Shown: positions 33,532-48,948, counted from the first letter of the stretch. The stretch: DNA of 64,000 nt from Hymenolepis diminuta (GCA_900708905.1 CAADRB010000003.1:3149430-3213429), one strand, 5' to 3'. Notes: generated by a model not told the origin, from the sequence alone. Translations and numbers: made by a program.

Positions 33532-36485
33532 GGACTATTTATGCGGTCCTTGTATTCATTCGTTATAATATACCTGGATTAAAACACGATTAATCTGTTT
33601 TTATATTTCGGTTTTCTCTTTTACTTTCTCTTTCATGCATAATTCTACTTTTTTCGTGGTTGTATGCGCTTCTTTTGATATTAGACTTTGCTGGTTTATT
33701 ATATCTGTTATAAGCATCTATTTGTTTCATTAATGAGTCTGTGGACACGTTCTTCATTGTTATAATCGTTTTAAGAGGCATAAGCGCGTTTGGCTGAGAA
33801 AAGTATTCCTTTGCGCGAGGTAATCATTTCTTATTTGTGGTGGTTTTTCGATCTCTGCTTTTTATGCTAACATTCTTAAATGAATTTCGTCGATATCTGG
33901 GTTTATTTTTTAATACTGATATGTCAGCTGTTTATAGAGTCATCGTACAGCTTTGTCTCAGAACGTTTTAAGGAGCTACTGTTCCTCAAGCTTGACATGG
34001 AGTATCTTAGCCGATGAAGGTAAACCGGTTGGGTTAGTTTTGTCCGTATTCGTGTTGGTGGTGTTAAGACAAGCAAGGATGTCGGTTGATTCGGTCAGCG
34101 AGGATGTTCATGAGTAGGATAGGCTCCAGTCGTGACTTAGGTCAATTTCAAATTCTTACTCTAGCCGTTTATGTGGTCGACGTGTCATTTCAAATTAAAA
34201 TTGATATGAACTGAGATCTAATCGAGCATAGAATTATCGGTAAGCTGACTTGAGGGGGTACAGACTCAATCGTGTAAGACGGAAATGGTTCGCCTGATGG
34301 CATCTAATCTATATCTGGCGCCTCTAACTGAATACAGTCGGCAAAGGTGTGGCTAATGAAGATGCATGATCGTATAACTAAATGAGTGGCTGTCGAACGG
34401 CTGCAATTATTTGATTCTGATGTCTCTCATAGCATAACTTTGGTTCTCACAACGGTGTAGGTATGCTCTACTAATAACGCTTTCTAAATTCTTAAAAACC
34501 TTTGGGTTGGCATATGGTCAGAGCTGCCTTCTACTAACTGCCCACGTAGTGATATGTTACTAACCATAAAAGTCTGAGATGATTAAACCACTCCATGCCC
34601 AATCTTCCCTTCAGAAGACGAGAATGCGGGAGGTCTGTCTCGCGTAGCTTTCATAGGCGGCTCATGAACAAGAGGAGGAGAAAGGAGTGTGCATATTCTG
34701 CCGTAAATTTAAGATAGGATAGAAAAATTTTATCAATTTGGGAAAACGCCACAACGCACTTGAGTGAGTGACACTTCAACGCACTAGACTGCCCCGGAGA
34801 TCAAATTCCAGTGTGGATCCTAAATTTATGACGACGGATATTTTAGGAGCTTCTCAGATAAATGAATAATATGCGATTTTGTTGCATAAACTTTATTCCA
34901 ATTTTAGGATTCAAAACAATTCACAGTTGTGATCGGTTCACAGCTGAAGTGGTAACAACTGGTTAGGTTGTTTATCAATCTCATTAGTATATTTGGAAAT
35001 GGAGAAGTCGGCTACATTTTGGATGTAAAACATTCAATGTTACTAATGCATATATAGTAGAATATAAATGCTTAAAACCGATTTTGAAAAGAATTAATGG
35101 GCAGAATAGATGTTCACAACCGAAAACTCGATACTTGGATATTTTATTTATTACTTGTCGATAAAGGAATTTGACATCACATTTGTTAGAAGATAAATGT
35201 TCCACTTTGAGAAAATTTTGTAATGGAAATTGTTACGTAGGCAAAAAACATAAAACATAATTTTGCTAAATACATTCAAATTATTTGAGCTCATATCAGA
35301 TACAATATAGAATTCGAAATGGGTTGCTTTGTGTTATAATTTTTGTATCTCACATGTTAGCTCCCTAGTTGGACTATCAATTAATCAGGCTGCCAATATC
35401 CCCCATTAGGAATTCCACCATACATAATCAAAAATGTTTCCTAAATAAAGATTTTGCGATTGAGTTATATGGTCCTAAGTTTCTATCTACTTAATCTAAT
35501 TTGATGATAATGTAAAAGTAGGAACGCCTTCCTTGGCAGAAAAAGTATTTGAGGAATATAAATTCAAATACAAAAAAGCAATATTTATAATACTTGCACT
35601 AATGGCAATAAGTGTCTGTAAAGAAATAGCAGGTAGAATATTTCCATTAAATTTTGGCCTTTTATGTGAAGAAATCGTTATAATACCGAATATAGAAGTA
35701 TAGTTCAAGTACTCACCAAATCCACATTCATTAAATCTCATTTTCTCTGTTTCATTTTGTGTGATGAAGAGTTAAGAGATATTGAATGAAGAGGAACCAA
35801 TATGCTCGAAAGAAAAATAAATTCAGGGTCAATAGTTACTGGTCGAATTAAAATAACTTTCGTAATGATAAATAAATGCCAGTTTTAACTGAAATATCGT
35901 CGTCTGCTAGAATTACTGACTGTAATACATGTAATTCGAAAATCACAAAACATAATTTGAAAAGAGCTCATATTAAATTGAAATTCTGCAGAGTTTTCCG
36001 TTCACATAATTCTAAACTTTGTAATGGTTTCAAACTGGTTTTGAAATAATAAAATGACTTTAGATGCGTCTTCTAATACTTCAGAAATATATTTTGTTGC
36101 TACAGTATTGGTGAGTTAGGTGTGCACTGTTAAGATGTTTGTATATCTCTGAAATTTTAAGTAGCATTTATTATATACAAATGTTGACGAATCAAGTTTA
36201 ATAATGGATGGATACACTTAGTTATGAATAAAATATGTTGGAATGTTTAGAGTAACTCTTGTTATGAGCGGAATGTATCACGCATTCATAAACTTAGAAT
36301 TTATATCTCTGAACAGTGTTCGTTTAAGACTAAACACCATAAATTTTCGACTTGTTTCTGTCCATTTTTTATGTTAATACATGCATTTCTACGGACTGCA
36401 CGAGATGCAATACAGACTTATTGTAGGATAAATCGAACTTGCAAACTAGCCTGTTTAATCTGGCCCGCTAGCCTAACTTTCTGCA
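33532..36485. other. Intergenic DNA, no gene seen
   Basis: AT-rich with short chance frames. A weak B-box-like GATC-containing fragment sits near 34795-34830. No promoter for MRPS25 could be pinned down. Confidence 0.45.
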
Positions 36486-37092
36486 ATGCCACTTCTGAAG
36501 GGTGGTCGTTACGCGGTCACTCGTACAAAAAAGTACTTAGATGCGGGAAGAATTATTTTCCGGGAAAATATAAAAGTGGTGGCTATTAATACTGTTTCGA
36601 AAGGCAACATATCCGAGGGCGCTCGTGAATTTATTCGATGGCATTTACCGCCACTTCAATATAAGAATCCGTCTGTTCAGGTAATGTATTTGCTCTTTTA
36701 TAAGTATTTTTAGATTGTAACGTTTCAAGACATATGCCCAACTCCATTTATTACATTTTATCTTTCCGATGGACGGGAGTTCAAGGTTGATTGTTCCTTC
36801 CGCACCGCTGATAGTATTCACAATCACATTGCAGGTATCTGCGCGAAAACTCCAGATACTATAAAGAAAGAAGAAGTTGAAAATCAGCAGATTATTAATC
36901 CTGCGAATTTTGGAACAAAGTGCGTTTGTGATTGAGTTAATTTTTTTTATTATCATTAGATATCCCCGACAGTGTATTTGTGAAATATTTGGACAAGTCC
37001 CATGTTCTTCTGCAATTGGAAGACCAAAACCATGGGAAGGGCAAGAGCCAAATTTGCCACCAATGTCCGAGGAAGCTGACAAATCGGTGTAA
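36486..37092 (+). CDS. MRPS25: Mitochondrial small-subunit ribosomal protein mS25
   Basis: Component of the mitochondrial 28S subunit. Exons 36486-36680, 36714-36919 and 36960-37092, with introns of 33 and 40 nt, give 177 residues. The order of conserved blocks matches mammalian MRPS25: a basic start with RTKKYLDAGRIIFRENIKV, then ISEGAREF, LQYKNPSVQ, PFITFYLSDG, NPANFGTKYPRQ and CICEIFGQVPC. The three cysteines of the last block are kept; in the mammalian mitoribosome cysteines of this region take part in an iron-sulfur cluster. A targeting presequence is not obvious, as is usual in this family. The second donor is GTGCGT rather than GTAAGT, but the join restores the conserved NFG-K-Y reading. 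An ATTAAA lies at 37175-37180. Neighbours are unrelated. Confidence 0.95.
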
Positions 37093-40000
37093 TTCTTTGA
37101 GATGTTTTAGGCGTACACATGACATACTTATTCTCTGTACACATTCTGTAATTTTGTAATATAGCCTTTCTTTTATTAAATAATTTTGGTCTAATAGAAC
37201 GTTAAGAGCTCTTGGTGGGTATCTATATTGGATGGACACCCTTTATAAGATGCTTGTTTCGCACTTTCCTGTGTTTGTTATTGTAGTCGTTAAAATCACT
37301 AACAAACTACAAAGGTAGCTGATTATTTGCCGTTGTGTAGTAACATGCTTTGTTGACAGTTATAAATGTCCGATCGCCCCTAATTAGGTCAAATTTGATT
37401 GAGCCGTTCTGGAACCAGGTATAGCGGAATTCCCATCGTTATCAGGCTGGAACCCAAATCTACTCCGAGTATAGAATGCACCACCACTTAAAATCGACTT
37501 GATCTGTGTATCTACTTTTGGCACTTGAGATCCTTGAGCATGTTTGTTGTTACTTTTTTGTAGTAACTTAATCTCATTCAGGTTCCTCTCGGTAAACTAC
37601 GTTAATGCATCATTCATGCCAATAAATTGGTTATTGCATGGCTTTTATGCATTTTCGTAGATTTTGTAATTGGTCTTTCCTTGTCAATGTCCACAAGATG
37701 GGTAGTAAACTCTCTTTTTTATATTTTGACTCAGAAGGGAAAAATACAATCCATTTGCATTGGTTATGTAAGAGCATTCGGCCGGTCGTTCGATTGTATT
37801 GGAAGAATAAATACTCTGTATGACTTTCAAAATCATTCATTCTGAGCATTTTGTATCATATAGTATTGCACATTCACCGAAAGGTTAAGACGGAGTCACT
37901 GTCTCAATAACAAATACTAGATGCTTGTGCCTCTTTATTCTGACAAACTTTTGTTCGAAAACCTCCATTTCAGTTTGAGTCTGGCTTTGATGACTGTGTA
38001 ATTGATATTCGCAACGGGTGTTTGTTTTTCTCGGTGTTGAGATGGTCGCATATTAGCAAGAACTGAGCCTTATTGGGTATAGCCACTATCCTCAGTGACC
38101 GCCACGGTTCTGGTGATCTCCGCAGATTCGAAGGAAGTAGACAGGTTGCTTGCAACTCAACGACGGCATGTTCTGTTTACTCAGAAATTACAACTACTTA
38201 TATACAACCTTCATTGGTTCCCTGAATAGCCATTTGTTACATTAGCGGTGAGGTGCGTTCCCAGACGCAAACTCAAAAATCCAGCGCACGATGAGTGAAG
38301 CATGGAAATTTCACCTCCGACTCCGTTTTCTATCTAATTTTCATTTTTAAAATCATGTATTATACTTCTGATAGCAGTATAAAACATTTAACTTTTTAAG
38401 ATTTGGTGACATCACCTTTCCTATCCCCTTAGCTACGTAACGCAAATCAAACAAACCCAACTTTACTCGAGGTAAGAACTTGGTAGAATGGGTCGTAATT
38501 CCTCATATATTAGTAGTCACTGCAGTTCCTAACTTTTGGCGACGCGGCGGGATTACTTAAACTTGTGCGAACTCCACACATTCTCATGTACTCACTCACT
38601 TTCTGACTAAAATTTCATTACATCGTTGCCAGCGGTAGATGGGAACCCATTTCATAATTAATTTAATAATACTTAATTAATCTAGAGTTGAACTACTTTC
38701 TCGTCGTACCTAAAATGTCGGAAATTTAAGATTCGAAAGTACTAAAAGGATCTCGTCCAAGTTCGTCTTGGAAATGTCACCTTAAAAATGGTTGATCTTC
38801 CAAAATGGCTACCAGGGAAGGAGATCAAGAGTTTAGTGGAGAGCAGTAGGTATATTTAATCACCGTGCAGTGTGAGAAAAAGTTACGTATTGAATTGAGA
38901 AGGGCAGAGAAAATTTCGTCTCATATTTCTGTCAGATGATGTATTTTTAAGTGGTCGGTCATCAGATAAATGAAGGAGGCGAAGTGTACCATGATTTGGT
39001 CACTTTATGACAACATTGAGACAATCTGTGGAATTCGGATTGATCAATAAACGTATTTGAGTTATGATAGTCAGAGCCACTACCAGTTAAGTAATTCCAA
39101 ATATTTTAAAGTTTATTCATCGATAATTTATTTTTCAGACTCGGTCTCAACCATCCCCTTTTTGTTGATCGGAATTACTCAGTATGGTCGGCCATTCACA
39201 TCACAGGATGCGCATACATGAACTGGTAAACATGAAGGCTGCTTTCTGCCCCGCGGCCGCGCATAAGTATTCTAACACTTCCTTTTACAGTTACTACAAG
39301 GTCATTTAATCGTGAAAGTTTTTTTAATCCTCAAGTATGATTACAAATCTGCTTCAAATTTCATTTCTTTCTAATCATTGTTTTATGATTACCTCTTATA
39401 CTTTCTTCATTTATAAGAACAGAAGTAAAATTCCCGCGAGATCAGATGTTTTTTTCCCTGTTGAAAGTTGCTATTTCGTCAACCGTGGATGTCAGCGGTT
39501 GATTTTGCGATGACATTGTCTATCCATAGTTACACATCCTATTAGTTTAATGAACCACATTTTACAAAATAATCCTTTATCTTCTTTTAATAAACGGAGG
39601 TCGAATCTAGGATAATAACTGGTCAGATCTTTTAAGATATAACTCTCTTCAAATTTGTCGACTTTTATAAAAAAAAACGTAAGTTTATCATAATAATTTG
39701 ATGTTAATGTGTTACTTTAATTCACTATTGTTTAAATTTATTGAAGACGATTAAGTTTGGAGGCGGTGACTAAAATTACCTGAAATTGTACTTCAAGAGG
39801 GTCAAAGGTCATTTTTAAGTGGACGCAATTGGGTAAGCACACACTTCATTTTTCGTCGAAATTTCAAACGATTATCGCATTTGCTATGTGGGTATTATTT
39901 GTTTGTTTTAAACGTTCAATTTGAACTGGGCTGTTGGTTGATAAACAGTGATCGTTAGCGATACGTTTTAGTTGATGTAGCGTAAATAAAGGTGGGTTGC

Positions 40001-41445
40001 TTTTTAATCCTATTCGCAACCGTAAATGTTGGAATTATTTCGCCATCCACGCAAACCAACTGCTATTCACACATGCTAATTCGATTTATCACTCTGTAAA
40101 TAAATGGATACGGAGTTACACCTTCGAGAACACATAATCGATGCAGCCTGGGGTTGAACTAACAGTTAGAGAGCTTTCTTAATGAAGAGCCATATGATCC
40201 GTTGAATACCTAATAAATACTTATTATAGATTTTCCCACAAATAAGACAATCGGGAATAGAGGGCCATTCTGATCGATAGGGATATGGAAATGAGAAGGT
40301 GGACCAAAACGTATTAAAGAGTCACGTCGGCCACTAACCTTAGAGATCAAAGCAGTCCGAAACTGAGGGGGAAGAGAGGGAGATAGGGGAACAAAAAATG
40401 TCATTACTAAACTCACCTGGCAAAATGTTTGTGCTTACTCACTTGAATGAATGACTACGTGACTACAAGGTTATTTGTTTATTTAATATGAATACTCTTG
40501 ACTTTTAATTAAATTTTGTTATACAGAGTTTGATGCAGAGTTTATAAAACAATCAGATATATATGAAATAGAGTACAAGAATAAAACGGGCTCGTAGATA
40601 TCTGATCATAAATTGTTCTTGAAAAGGGAACATGTTGGCTGTATAGTTAAAGTTCCAAAACCCAATTGTGATGTATAAATGGTGTAAGCCAACAAGCACG
40701 TTGCAACTGAGGAACTGGAAGCAGATCAGCAATTAAGTGTAGAAGAATGCATACCAGCACCCCGACTAATGTGACTACATAGCGTAGACCAGTAGAATCA
40801 GACACACTGAGACATACTCAGTCTTAGATACCGTACTACTGAAAAGATTAGTAGTCACTGTGGCAAGATGGTCGTTTCCCCTCGTCTTCGAATACTTCTT
40901 CTTGGTTCACCGTTTCATATTTTATGCATCTCATTGACTTCACGCCTCTTTATATTAAATAGCGTAATCTATAAGATGTATTTTAATACAGATTTATTTA
41001 GACTACGCCTCCCTCCTACAATACGTGGTTAGGAAACGAAAAGAGATGGTTTCCAACTCTTATCGTAGGAGAAGAAGCGTTCTGGCGCCTCCCTGATGTA
41101 CCTCTCGAAATCTGTTCTATCCCTTGATCGGCACTGCTGATCATACAAATTCTTAAGATTACCGAAATGGGGACATTTCAAGGTGTGATAGAGAAGTTAA
41201 CTGGGTCAAGATGTTAGCGGAGTAAGGAAACATGGTACCAAAAGGTCAAATCAAGGATGGGGCATTTTTAGTAAACTCCACTTGCATGAAAAACAAGCAT
41301 GGCCGACAAAATTCACTTAAATATTCACATAATACAAGTGTAAATCATAGCTTCACGTATACAAATACGCTAAAGTTAAGATCAAAGTAAGGCCAGCGGG
41401 TGTTCCAATTTTGATCAGTGTTTTCCGATTCTTTCAGTCTTATGG

Positions 41446-41497
41446 TGGGATTCGAATCAGTGCCGATGCAGGATTGCAGATCAGTTGCTGCGCCAAT
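41446..41497 (-). repeat. tRNA-like SINE fragment with intact B box
   Basis: The minus strand has TTGGCGCAGCAACTG as a D-arm-like part and GATTCGAATCCC as a B box identical to consensus. About 30 nt separate them. No acceptor-stem pairing is evident, so a tRNA-derived repeat is more likely than a tRNA gene. Confidence 0.45.
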
Positions 41498-44400
41498 GAA
41501 AAAAAAGGGACTATTGGTTCTGGAAAGCGAAGTCAAAGAGAACTGAAAGATCTTGTAGTTAAATGAACTATTGAAAATAAAGGACTAAAAATTGCGATAC
41601 TTTTCCTTCATCACCAATAGTACTTTAAATATTACTGACAGCCTACACCTGGAACTCTGTTTAAAACTGCCTTTTTAACCTTCAGATGAAGAAATGACCG
41701 ACCATGATAGTTAAATGTCCAATCCATAAGGAATGAATTTTATGTAGACGTAAGTCTGATTAGTAATCCGGGTGATGAATCATGTGATATGAACCTTGGA
41801 AAGTAAAGACCCATTAAGTAAATCCAGAAATCAAATGACGTAAGACTCTCTGATCCCTTGACTTTACTCTCAACATCTTTCCGATCCCCTCCCCGCTATC
41901 ATTCATAGGACCTGATGTTAACCAATTTCGGTTGCTTTCTCACAATGTACAATCGTAAACTTTTTTGCCCCGCTGGGAGTTATACACATATAATGGCATA
42001 ATAAACCTAATAAATTTAAACAATTTGAAATTTTGTCATTTTTTTCATATCTGTAGACGACTTATATCTGGAAATTACCATTTTATTGGGTTGAAAGGAT
42101 GAATCTCTTCCCTCTCCTAACCCTGCAGTCGTCAAAAAGAAATGTTTATGTAACAAATCTCTTCTCAACGACTACTTCCACACCATCGCATAAGACGTCG
42201 TAGAACAACATGAAGGAAGTTCGCTTAATTAGGTGGAATAAAATCTCTTGTTTATTTACTCAAGTACAGTTAAGGGTGAAGAAAGCAATTCCTCGTCAAA
42301 TAAAAAGGTTCTGAAACGAGTCTTGTGTCGAATGAAAGCCGGTAAAAACGATGTCCCACTACTGAAAATTTCAAATATAACAGGAGTTATCCCACTGGTT
42401 AATGAGATCGTATCCGAAATCACAAGTCACGGGTCTGATGCCTATCGGTGAATGATTGACCAACTATACTGGTTGAGTCTGACTAATCAAGTGGAGTGAA
42501 AGAATTCGGGTTCCTCACCAGAAGGGTAGCATGACGCCACAACTTTACAAAATGAGTGATGGTAAACGCTTTCATAAATGAGCTTGGAATTAGTCTGACG
42601 TCTTCCCTGAAGGTATTTTCGAAAGAGGACAGAGGAATGCTTCCCGGATTCTCTCTGCCGGAGAAACTCTTATTCTATTATCAATCTATTGACTGGTATC
42701 AAATCTAACAGTTGATCTGTTTAATTACCGCAACACCATTTGGAGGCATCTGGAGGAATGTGCATTTCAATATTCATTTTTGACAATGAGTAGATGTACT
42801 GGAATATCTTTTTGCAGTGATTGATGTTGGATGCTGGGAACAACGTACTCAATCCAAAAGACCCAAAGAAAACACGTCTTTACTAGATTGTATCTTGATT
42901 TATAGGTCGTTGAATAGATACGAGTGATGCTCTTGACATCGCCACGCTTCTCAAAGGTAGTAAACCACATGGACTTCTACCATGGCTTCATGCATTAACA
43001 CTTTTCAAAGCCAGAATCACCAAATTTAACCTAAAATAATGCATCTAAATGCTCTTATTCCGTGAAGCCACCGATCTGGCATAAGGCTCAAGAAAGTTAT
43101 GAGTACCAATCCCACGTTTCTGCAGTAAACCAAGTCATTAACGTAAGTGAAATAATACTGATGTGACAGGAAGCCATTCTACTTTCGACAATGAGAGTAT
43201 TCATCGAGCGTGTCCACTTCATAGCTGGAAGGTAGTTCTTTTCTTGGGTGTTTGAAAGAACGCCATCATCCCATTTCCTTTCAATTAAACTTAGTTATCG
43301 AGGTCGGAATTCCTTAATGTCTGCGGTCTATATGACACGCTAATAATTCCAAAATTTCAAAACCATTCAAGTAAAGTTTGAGCCCGAAAAATCCTAACCA
43401 TGAAATTACTCTCAATTTCCATGCCTTGAAGGTTCCAAATCTTTAACATTTGCAGTTCTTTCCCTATATTTGATGAAAAAAGGACCCGCAGATTTGACTG
43501 TTCAGCCCAGTCAGTCGGCATAATACAGCAATATTTGCTTAGTTTGTTTATTAAATCTGATTTTGGAAAATCCGGATCACAAAAGTGCGGTAACTAATAC
43601 CAAACGCGTCTCATAAATTTGCGTTTTTGTTCCAGATTCAAGGAAATGCACAATCACAACGGTGAACTGTCCCCGTTCGATTGCTGCTTCCCTTTTGCAT
43701 CGCTAAATGTAACTTACAGTTAAGTTTATTAAATGAAAAGTCTAGTTTCAGTCAAAAGAACTCGGAAATAGAGATGAAAATATATACTTTAATATATTTA
43801 TTGTCTCTGCCGAGTTGGAAATATCAAAATTAATTGGGAATAATATTTAATTAGATATTACCCATTTAGGATGTTTTATACGTTATCTCTCCCCTTGTTG
43901 ACTGAGAATATCAACTAATGTTTGTGATTCCGTCTCCTTTTGATTCCTAGTTTATGCTGAATCGGGATAAACATCGGCGCATTGGGGTAAGACATAATGA
44001 ATAGTTATTGTTATGATAGGGATACGAGTTATCCAGCTTCGAATATCGTATATAGTGAAAGGGAGGAAAATTATACTGGATTGTATAGTCTTTAGCATTT
44101 AGGGCACCCGTGACTTGAGACATCCGATGGTGGTTCAGGTTTAACATTGAAGGATCTCACGAATGTTAGTCTCCATGGTCAACAACTTGCAGTTTTTAAG
44201 ATCTGATGTGTTGCACACACCACGACCTACGTATGTCTGAAGTAGGAGTGATCTAGTCAAGGTGTGCTCTCTCTCTTTCTCTCTCTCGTTCTTGCACGCA
44301 ATTTTTAATACGTCACATTTTGAATTTCCTCATCGTGACGTTCTAACGAACTCCATTCAAATATGACCTTCAGACACTAAGTTCCGTTCTTTAACAAACC

Positions 44401-47263
44401 GTTTTTGACTTTCTCAGAGGTAGAAAAAGCTCACATTTGAATTTGTCGAGGTTTAACGAATACCACTTTATTCACCAGGCTGCTACCAGGCTGGCATAAG
44501 CTAAGAAATGCTCCTGAAGCAGACAAAATAACCTTACAAACTCTTTTACTGTCAAGCATTCTTAATTCGAAATCAAACGGATACTGAAGGGAAGCTTAAC
44601 TCTATTTCACGAGATGATGGAGGATTTGGAGTGAGATATGGTTAACCTATATTTCCATGCTTTCTGTGGCGTAGTTTCATCGTTTTTAAAGAGAGTTTCT
44701 TCTAGACTTGGAATTAAAGCACAAGTAGACTTTTAAATAGTTGAGTGCTTTACTACGTTCATTAGAATTTCGTTCGAATCTAGGATTAGTGGGACAATCC
44801 GACGGCAGAATTAAAGAATGGCAATTTCGTGAAATATCAACTAAAACTTACCTTCGGCGTCTTGGAAATGCACTAAAAGTACCTGTTTGTAGATAAAAGT
44901 TCATTATTTTATTCGCTTCAAACTAAATTTACCGGAATTTGTGCATTGTCTGCACTCTCTCCCTCTCTGATCGTCCTCGTATAAATATTTCAACTGATAG
45001 AATTAATTTTAAAATTAGACTTCCCGATCTTTTGATAGTGAAGAAAAGGCATTTTATGATGACAACGCTCATATTCCTCTTCTCTTCAAACCACGTGTTG
45101 TCAGAGACGAAAGTGGTTGATGGTGAAATTACTTCAACCCAACAAAATGGAATATAATTAAATTTAATGAAATTCGGAGCATTGTCATGCACTGCCTGGG
45201 ATTTCTACGGAATAGTCAAAAATTCCTCTCTAATGTGCAGACGTCTTCTCCTTGACTCTGCTCCCTGTTATAACTATGGCGTCCAGAGTATATAACTTGG
45301 AGACGCTGTCTTAGTAAACAGCATGACGTATAAACAGACACTACACTGTTTCAAGCGGAGCAAATTAGATAGTCCCAGCTCGCTTTTCAATTGGTGATGA
45401 GCCATTACTTTCCACGGTATGGATCTCGTCGCTCGACTGATTCCTGTTTTAATCTACAAACCTTTAAACAACCAGATTTTTGTTTCCTCTGAAAATTTAT
45501 TTTTGGATGCATCCTTTTGCCAATTGGTGAAATCTTCAAAGGCCTCTCGCCACTAAAGCCACTTCTCCTTTGGGGTTGCGACTGATCTTCAAACCAAAAT
45601 GATTTTTGTGGAAACTCTTGGAACATTTGAGGCGTGTGCTTATTTTCCACCTTGTTCATCAACATTGCATCGCAGAAAATTGTGCTCTCTGTACGCCGTA
45701 TAGTATGTAGCTCTAGTTCTAACAAAGGACGGGAAATCAGGGAGTTTTTGGCAGTTACTTGGTCTGATCGTTTATACGTGATCGTATAAAGCCTTACATA
45801 GTCGCCCTCTCAGATTTGATTTATCTTTTATAATCAAACTTTTTGTTTACTGCGCAGAAGTTTTCTCCCTGACTTCGTGCCTCCTGTTGGAACTAGATAT
45901 GCTTAATGCTAGAAGAAATAATACTTATTTCCTCCCCCCGCCCCCACCCAACATTTCTTCACTAGGTAAAAATGTAATTTCTTTCCATATTTCCCCACTG
46001 ATGAAAGACACTTGATAATTATGCCCCCTTGTTTAAGCTGATACTGACTGAGAGTGAGTTTCGTTAATACACCCGTGTTTACCGTAACGTGTCTCGTGTT
46101 CCGTCGGGCTCCGGAATTAAATTGCTATATTACCGAGTATTCCAGATTGGTTTGTTCTGAGAGATTACCACCGGGACTTCGAGTTTGTTACGTTATAACA
46201 CTTAATACTTCAGCTCCCAGAGTAAATAATATCGTACGTTCGTCAACTCCAGTCGTATGGACAGAGTAAATGCGGAAATACAAATACGCCTATTAAGTGT
46301 ACTCGTTACATAATAGTATTACCACTACAGGAATGTGCTAAGTGTCATTGTCATGAAGTAAGAGACGGATATAAGGACTCAAATCGGAGTGGAAACGCTC
46401 AAGTTTTGAGTTCGACTAGAACACACCACTCTTGTTAACATTCAAGAACCAGCGAGGTAATTTAATAGAGCGAAAATGCACTGATATCGAATTCTAAAGA
46501 GGTTAGATATATCGGATCATTGACTGAACCTTTAAGCAGAGTAGATAATACCAGTTGGATTCGACTGATTATTATTCAAACTGAAAGATTAATCAATATC
46601 CGTGCACATTTTTAAATCATCAAAAAAGAGGATAATTTTCATGGCCTTTTGACAGAGTAGGTTGATTTCGATCAACTACTTGCTCTTTAATATGAAAGCG
46701 TATCCCAGATCATCTCCAGTCCAGTATACAGGATTGTTAATAATAATTCATTTTAATTTTCCCTCTCTATAAGGCCGTCTCGATTTATGGAACCTTTATC
46801 TCATGTGGAATTACTTTCGCACAGTGTAAGGATACATTTTAATAGTTCACTTTGCAAATGGCTTCTTTGAGAACTCCTTCCAAAACCAGTTAACGAGTTT
46901 TAGACGTCGAAATTAACAATGTTTTTCCTCCTTTCTTATTGATTCGTTTATGAATCCAATCTGTTGTTATGTCTGGTTGGAAGTACAAATTGAAGCATTG
47001 CCGACTCTCAGAATTTGAAGTTACACAAAAAACTAGATTGCTTCTAACTCAACGTCTGAGGAATATTCTCGAACAAGTACTTTTATTTAGTGCTTTCTCC
47101 AAATGCAAAATGACTGCTGAAAAAAGTATTCGGGCCTCTGGAATTCACCAACAAGAAGGGTTTACGATTATTACCTTATAAATACATCTTTTCAGGAAGG
47201 TGCTTCCCAACGCATGTCCTGGTTGGAGGATTAACATTATGGAGCATCTCTGGTAAATATCTC

Positions 47264-47345
47264 GAATTGTGCCAGCCCCTTCAGTAGTAAGATTTAACCA
47301 GTGCAGTTGGCCATTCCACTTACTGGGTTTCCATCGAGGTTAATC
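47264..47345 (-). repeat. SINE tail copy
   Basis: Matches the tail part of the elements at 21420-21540 and 62089-62216: CCAGTGCAGTTGGCCATTCC and neighbouring blocks align, with a small deletion. The tRNA-like head is degraded here. Confidence 0.45.
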
Positions 47346-48948
47346 GAAGCCATGAACTTTGAATTCATCGATGATCACATTACCGCAGCATAAAATGCTC
47401 AGATTAAAGGGGATTTGTTTTGTTAGAACCCACCATTTAAAATATCGTCCATTTTTGACAGTCACCTTTGCATCTCAATATATCACTGGTTCTATAAACT
47501 TGACTAAAATATACCAAATATGGCAGAAAATATCTGACTTATCACATCTGGAATCTTTTTGTTCAATGATATATCAGTGCTGATTCTAAGACTGACTGAT
47601 TGCAGTGGCTTAAGGACACAGTTATCTTCCAGGTCAGTTGAAGAAAAAACTTCCATACATGTTAAAAACTGATGCATATTTCCCAAAATTTAGTACCTGA
47701 ACCCCTTTTTCCCACTTTCCACCCGAATTTAGGACATTAAAACTACAAGTTGTGAGGTAAAGCAAACTGGTGATTTAAAATAGTCTCTAAACGACACCCG
47801 AGATATGATACCTTAAATGAGTCGTTGCCCTCTGCCTCGTATTGAAAGATCTAGAAGCTGGGGTACCAATCTAGTACCCTAATAGAATCTAGTACCAACA
47901 ACACCAGTCGGATTGACTTCCTTATAGAACTTCAACTGGCAACTTCATATTTTAGGGGTATTTGTTTATTTTATCAGGTTGTGACCCTCAAAATGCTCCA
48001 ATGTCATTTCAAAAGCCCTACAAGGGCAGATCAATATCATCGTAATGTCTTGACTTATAATGATACTCTGATAGACGAATGTTTGCCGACGTTTGTCTTT
48101 TGTCAGATTCAAGAAATCCAGAAAAAAGGGCGTTTTAACTTCGGAAAGATAGATAATCGTTGCCCAAAAGTGAAATCTCCCATGCAAGCTGCTAATTTTT
48201 AGCTCAGTTTCAACTTTGTCTCGATCTTAAGGTACTCCGCATCGAACTCCTTTAAAGTTTAGTATGACATTATCGGGATACCAAACGAAACTTATTTTGC
48301 TGATGCTTGAACAATTATTTTGTTTAGTTACCGTACAAAAGTACCTATCTAGATTGAAGAATATTCCATTTTTGACCTAGTACTCCAACTAGATCTCTAA
48401 ATAAATACTCCAGGGATCATAAACAACTGATGAATTTTCTCGGTTGCTAACGTGCTTTTGTGAAATAATATAAAAAGATGGCAAAGAACACGGAGTGAGA
48501 CGATGAATGGAAGTTTTAAGACCAATAATATTAGCAAAGAGTACATTGAGAAGTAGATTGAAGGATGCCTCCACGTCAACCATATCATATTTTCAAAACC
48601 TGGCAGTAAAAGCCTAAATTGGTGTAATTTTGTTGAACAAAGTTTGCATAGTTTGTTTCACTATTAATGAAATCGCACATTTCAAACTCTTGAGAACAAT
48701 AAGAGATAATCTTTTCAAAGGAGCTATGAAAGACATTCAAATCTTCTGCCACCACAATTCTCACTATACGTAAGTCGAGAGTTCTCTGGGTATAAGTCCA
48801 GTGGAAAAGACGTTGTCAACTGAAAAATCAAACAGACAATTATTCCAGTTTTAACTGGTCCAAATCGAGAAAGTAGCCAAAGGATGACTCACATTGTCCA
48901 GAATTATCCTTTAGTCACATTCTTTGTAAAAATGCACTGATTATTCGC

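Noticed and set aside
36645..37082. 145-codon minus-strand frame
   Set aside because: Antisense shadow of MRPS25 exons 2 and 3.
41446..41497. A functional tRNA gene, because the B box is perfect
   Set aside because: No acceptor stem or anticodon arm could be folded by eye, so it is treated as a SINE fragment.
42248..42451. 67-codon Lys/Ser-rich frame preceded by a possible acceptor at about 42270
   Set aside because: Isolated, no donor continuation that restores a longer frame, and no recognised family.
45405..45725. 106-codon minus-strand frame, basic and polar
   Set aside because: It starts at a non-ATG codon, resembles no family and has no convincing splice partners. It may be an old repeat remnant.
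46969..47181. 70-codon basic frame with ATG
   Set aside because: No family, no partners, and length within what chance allows over 13 kb of empty DNA.
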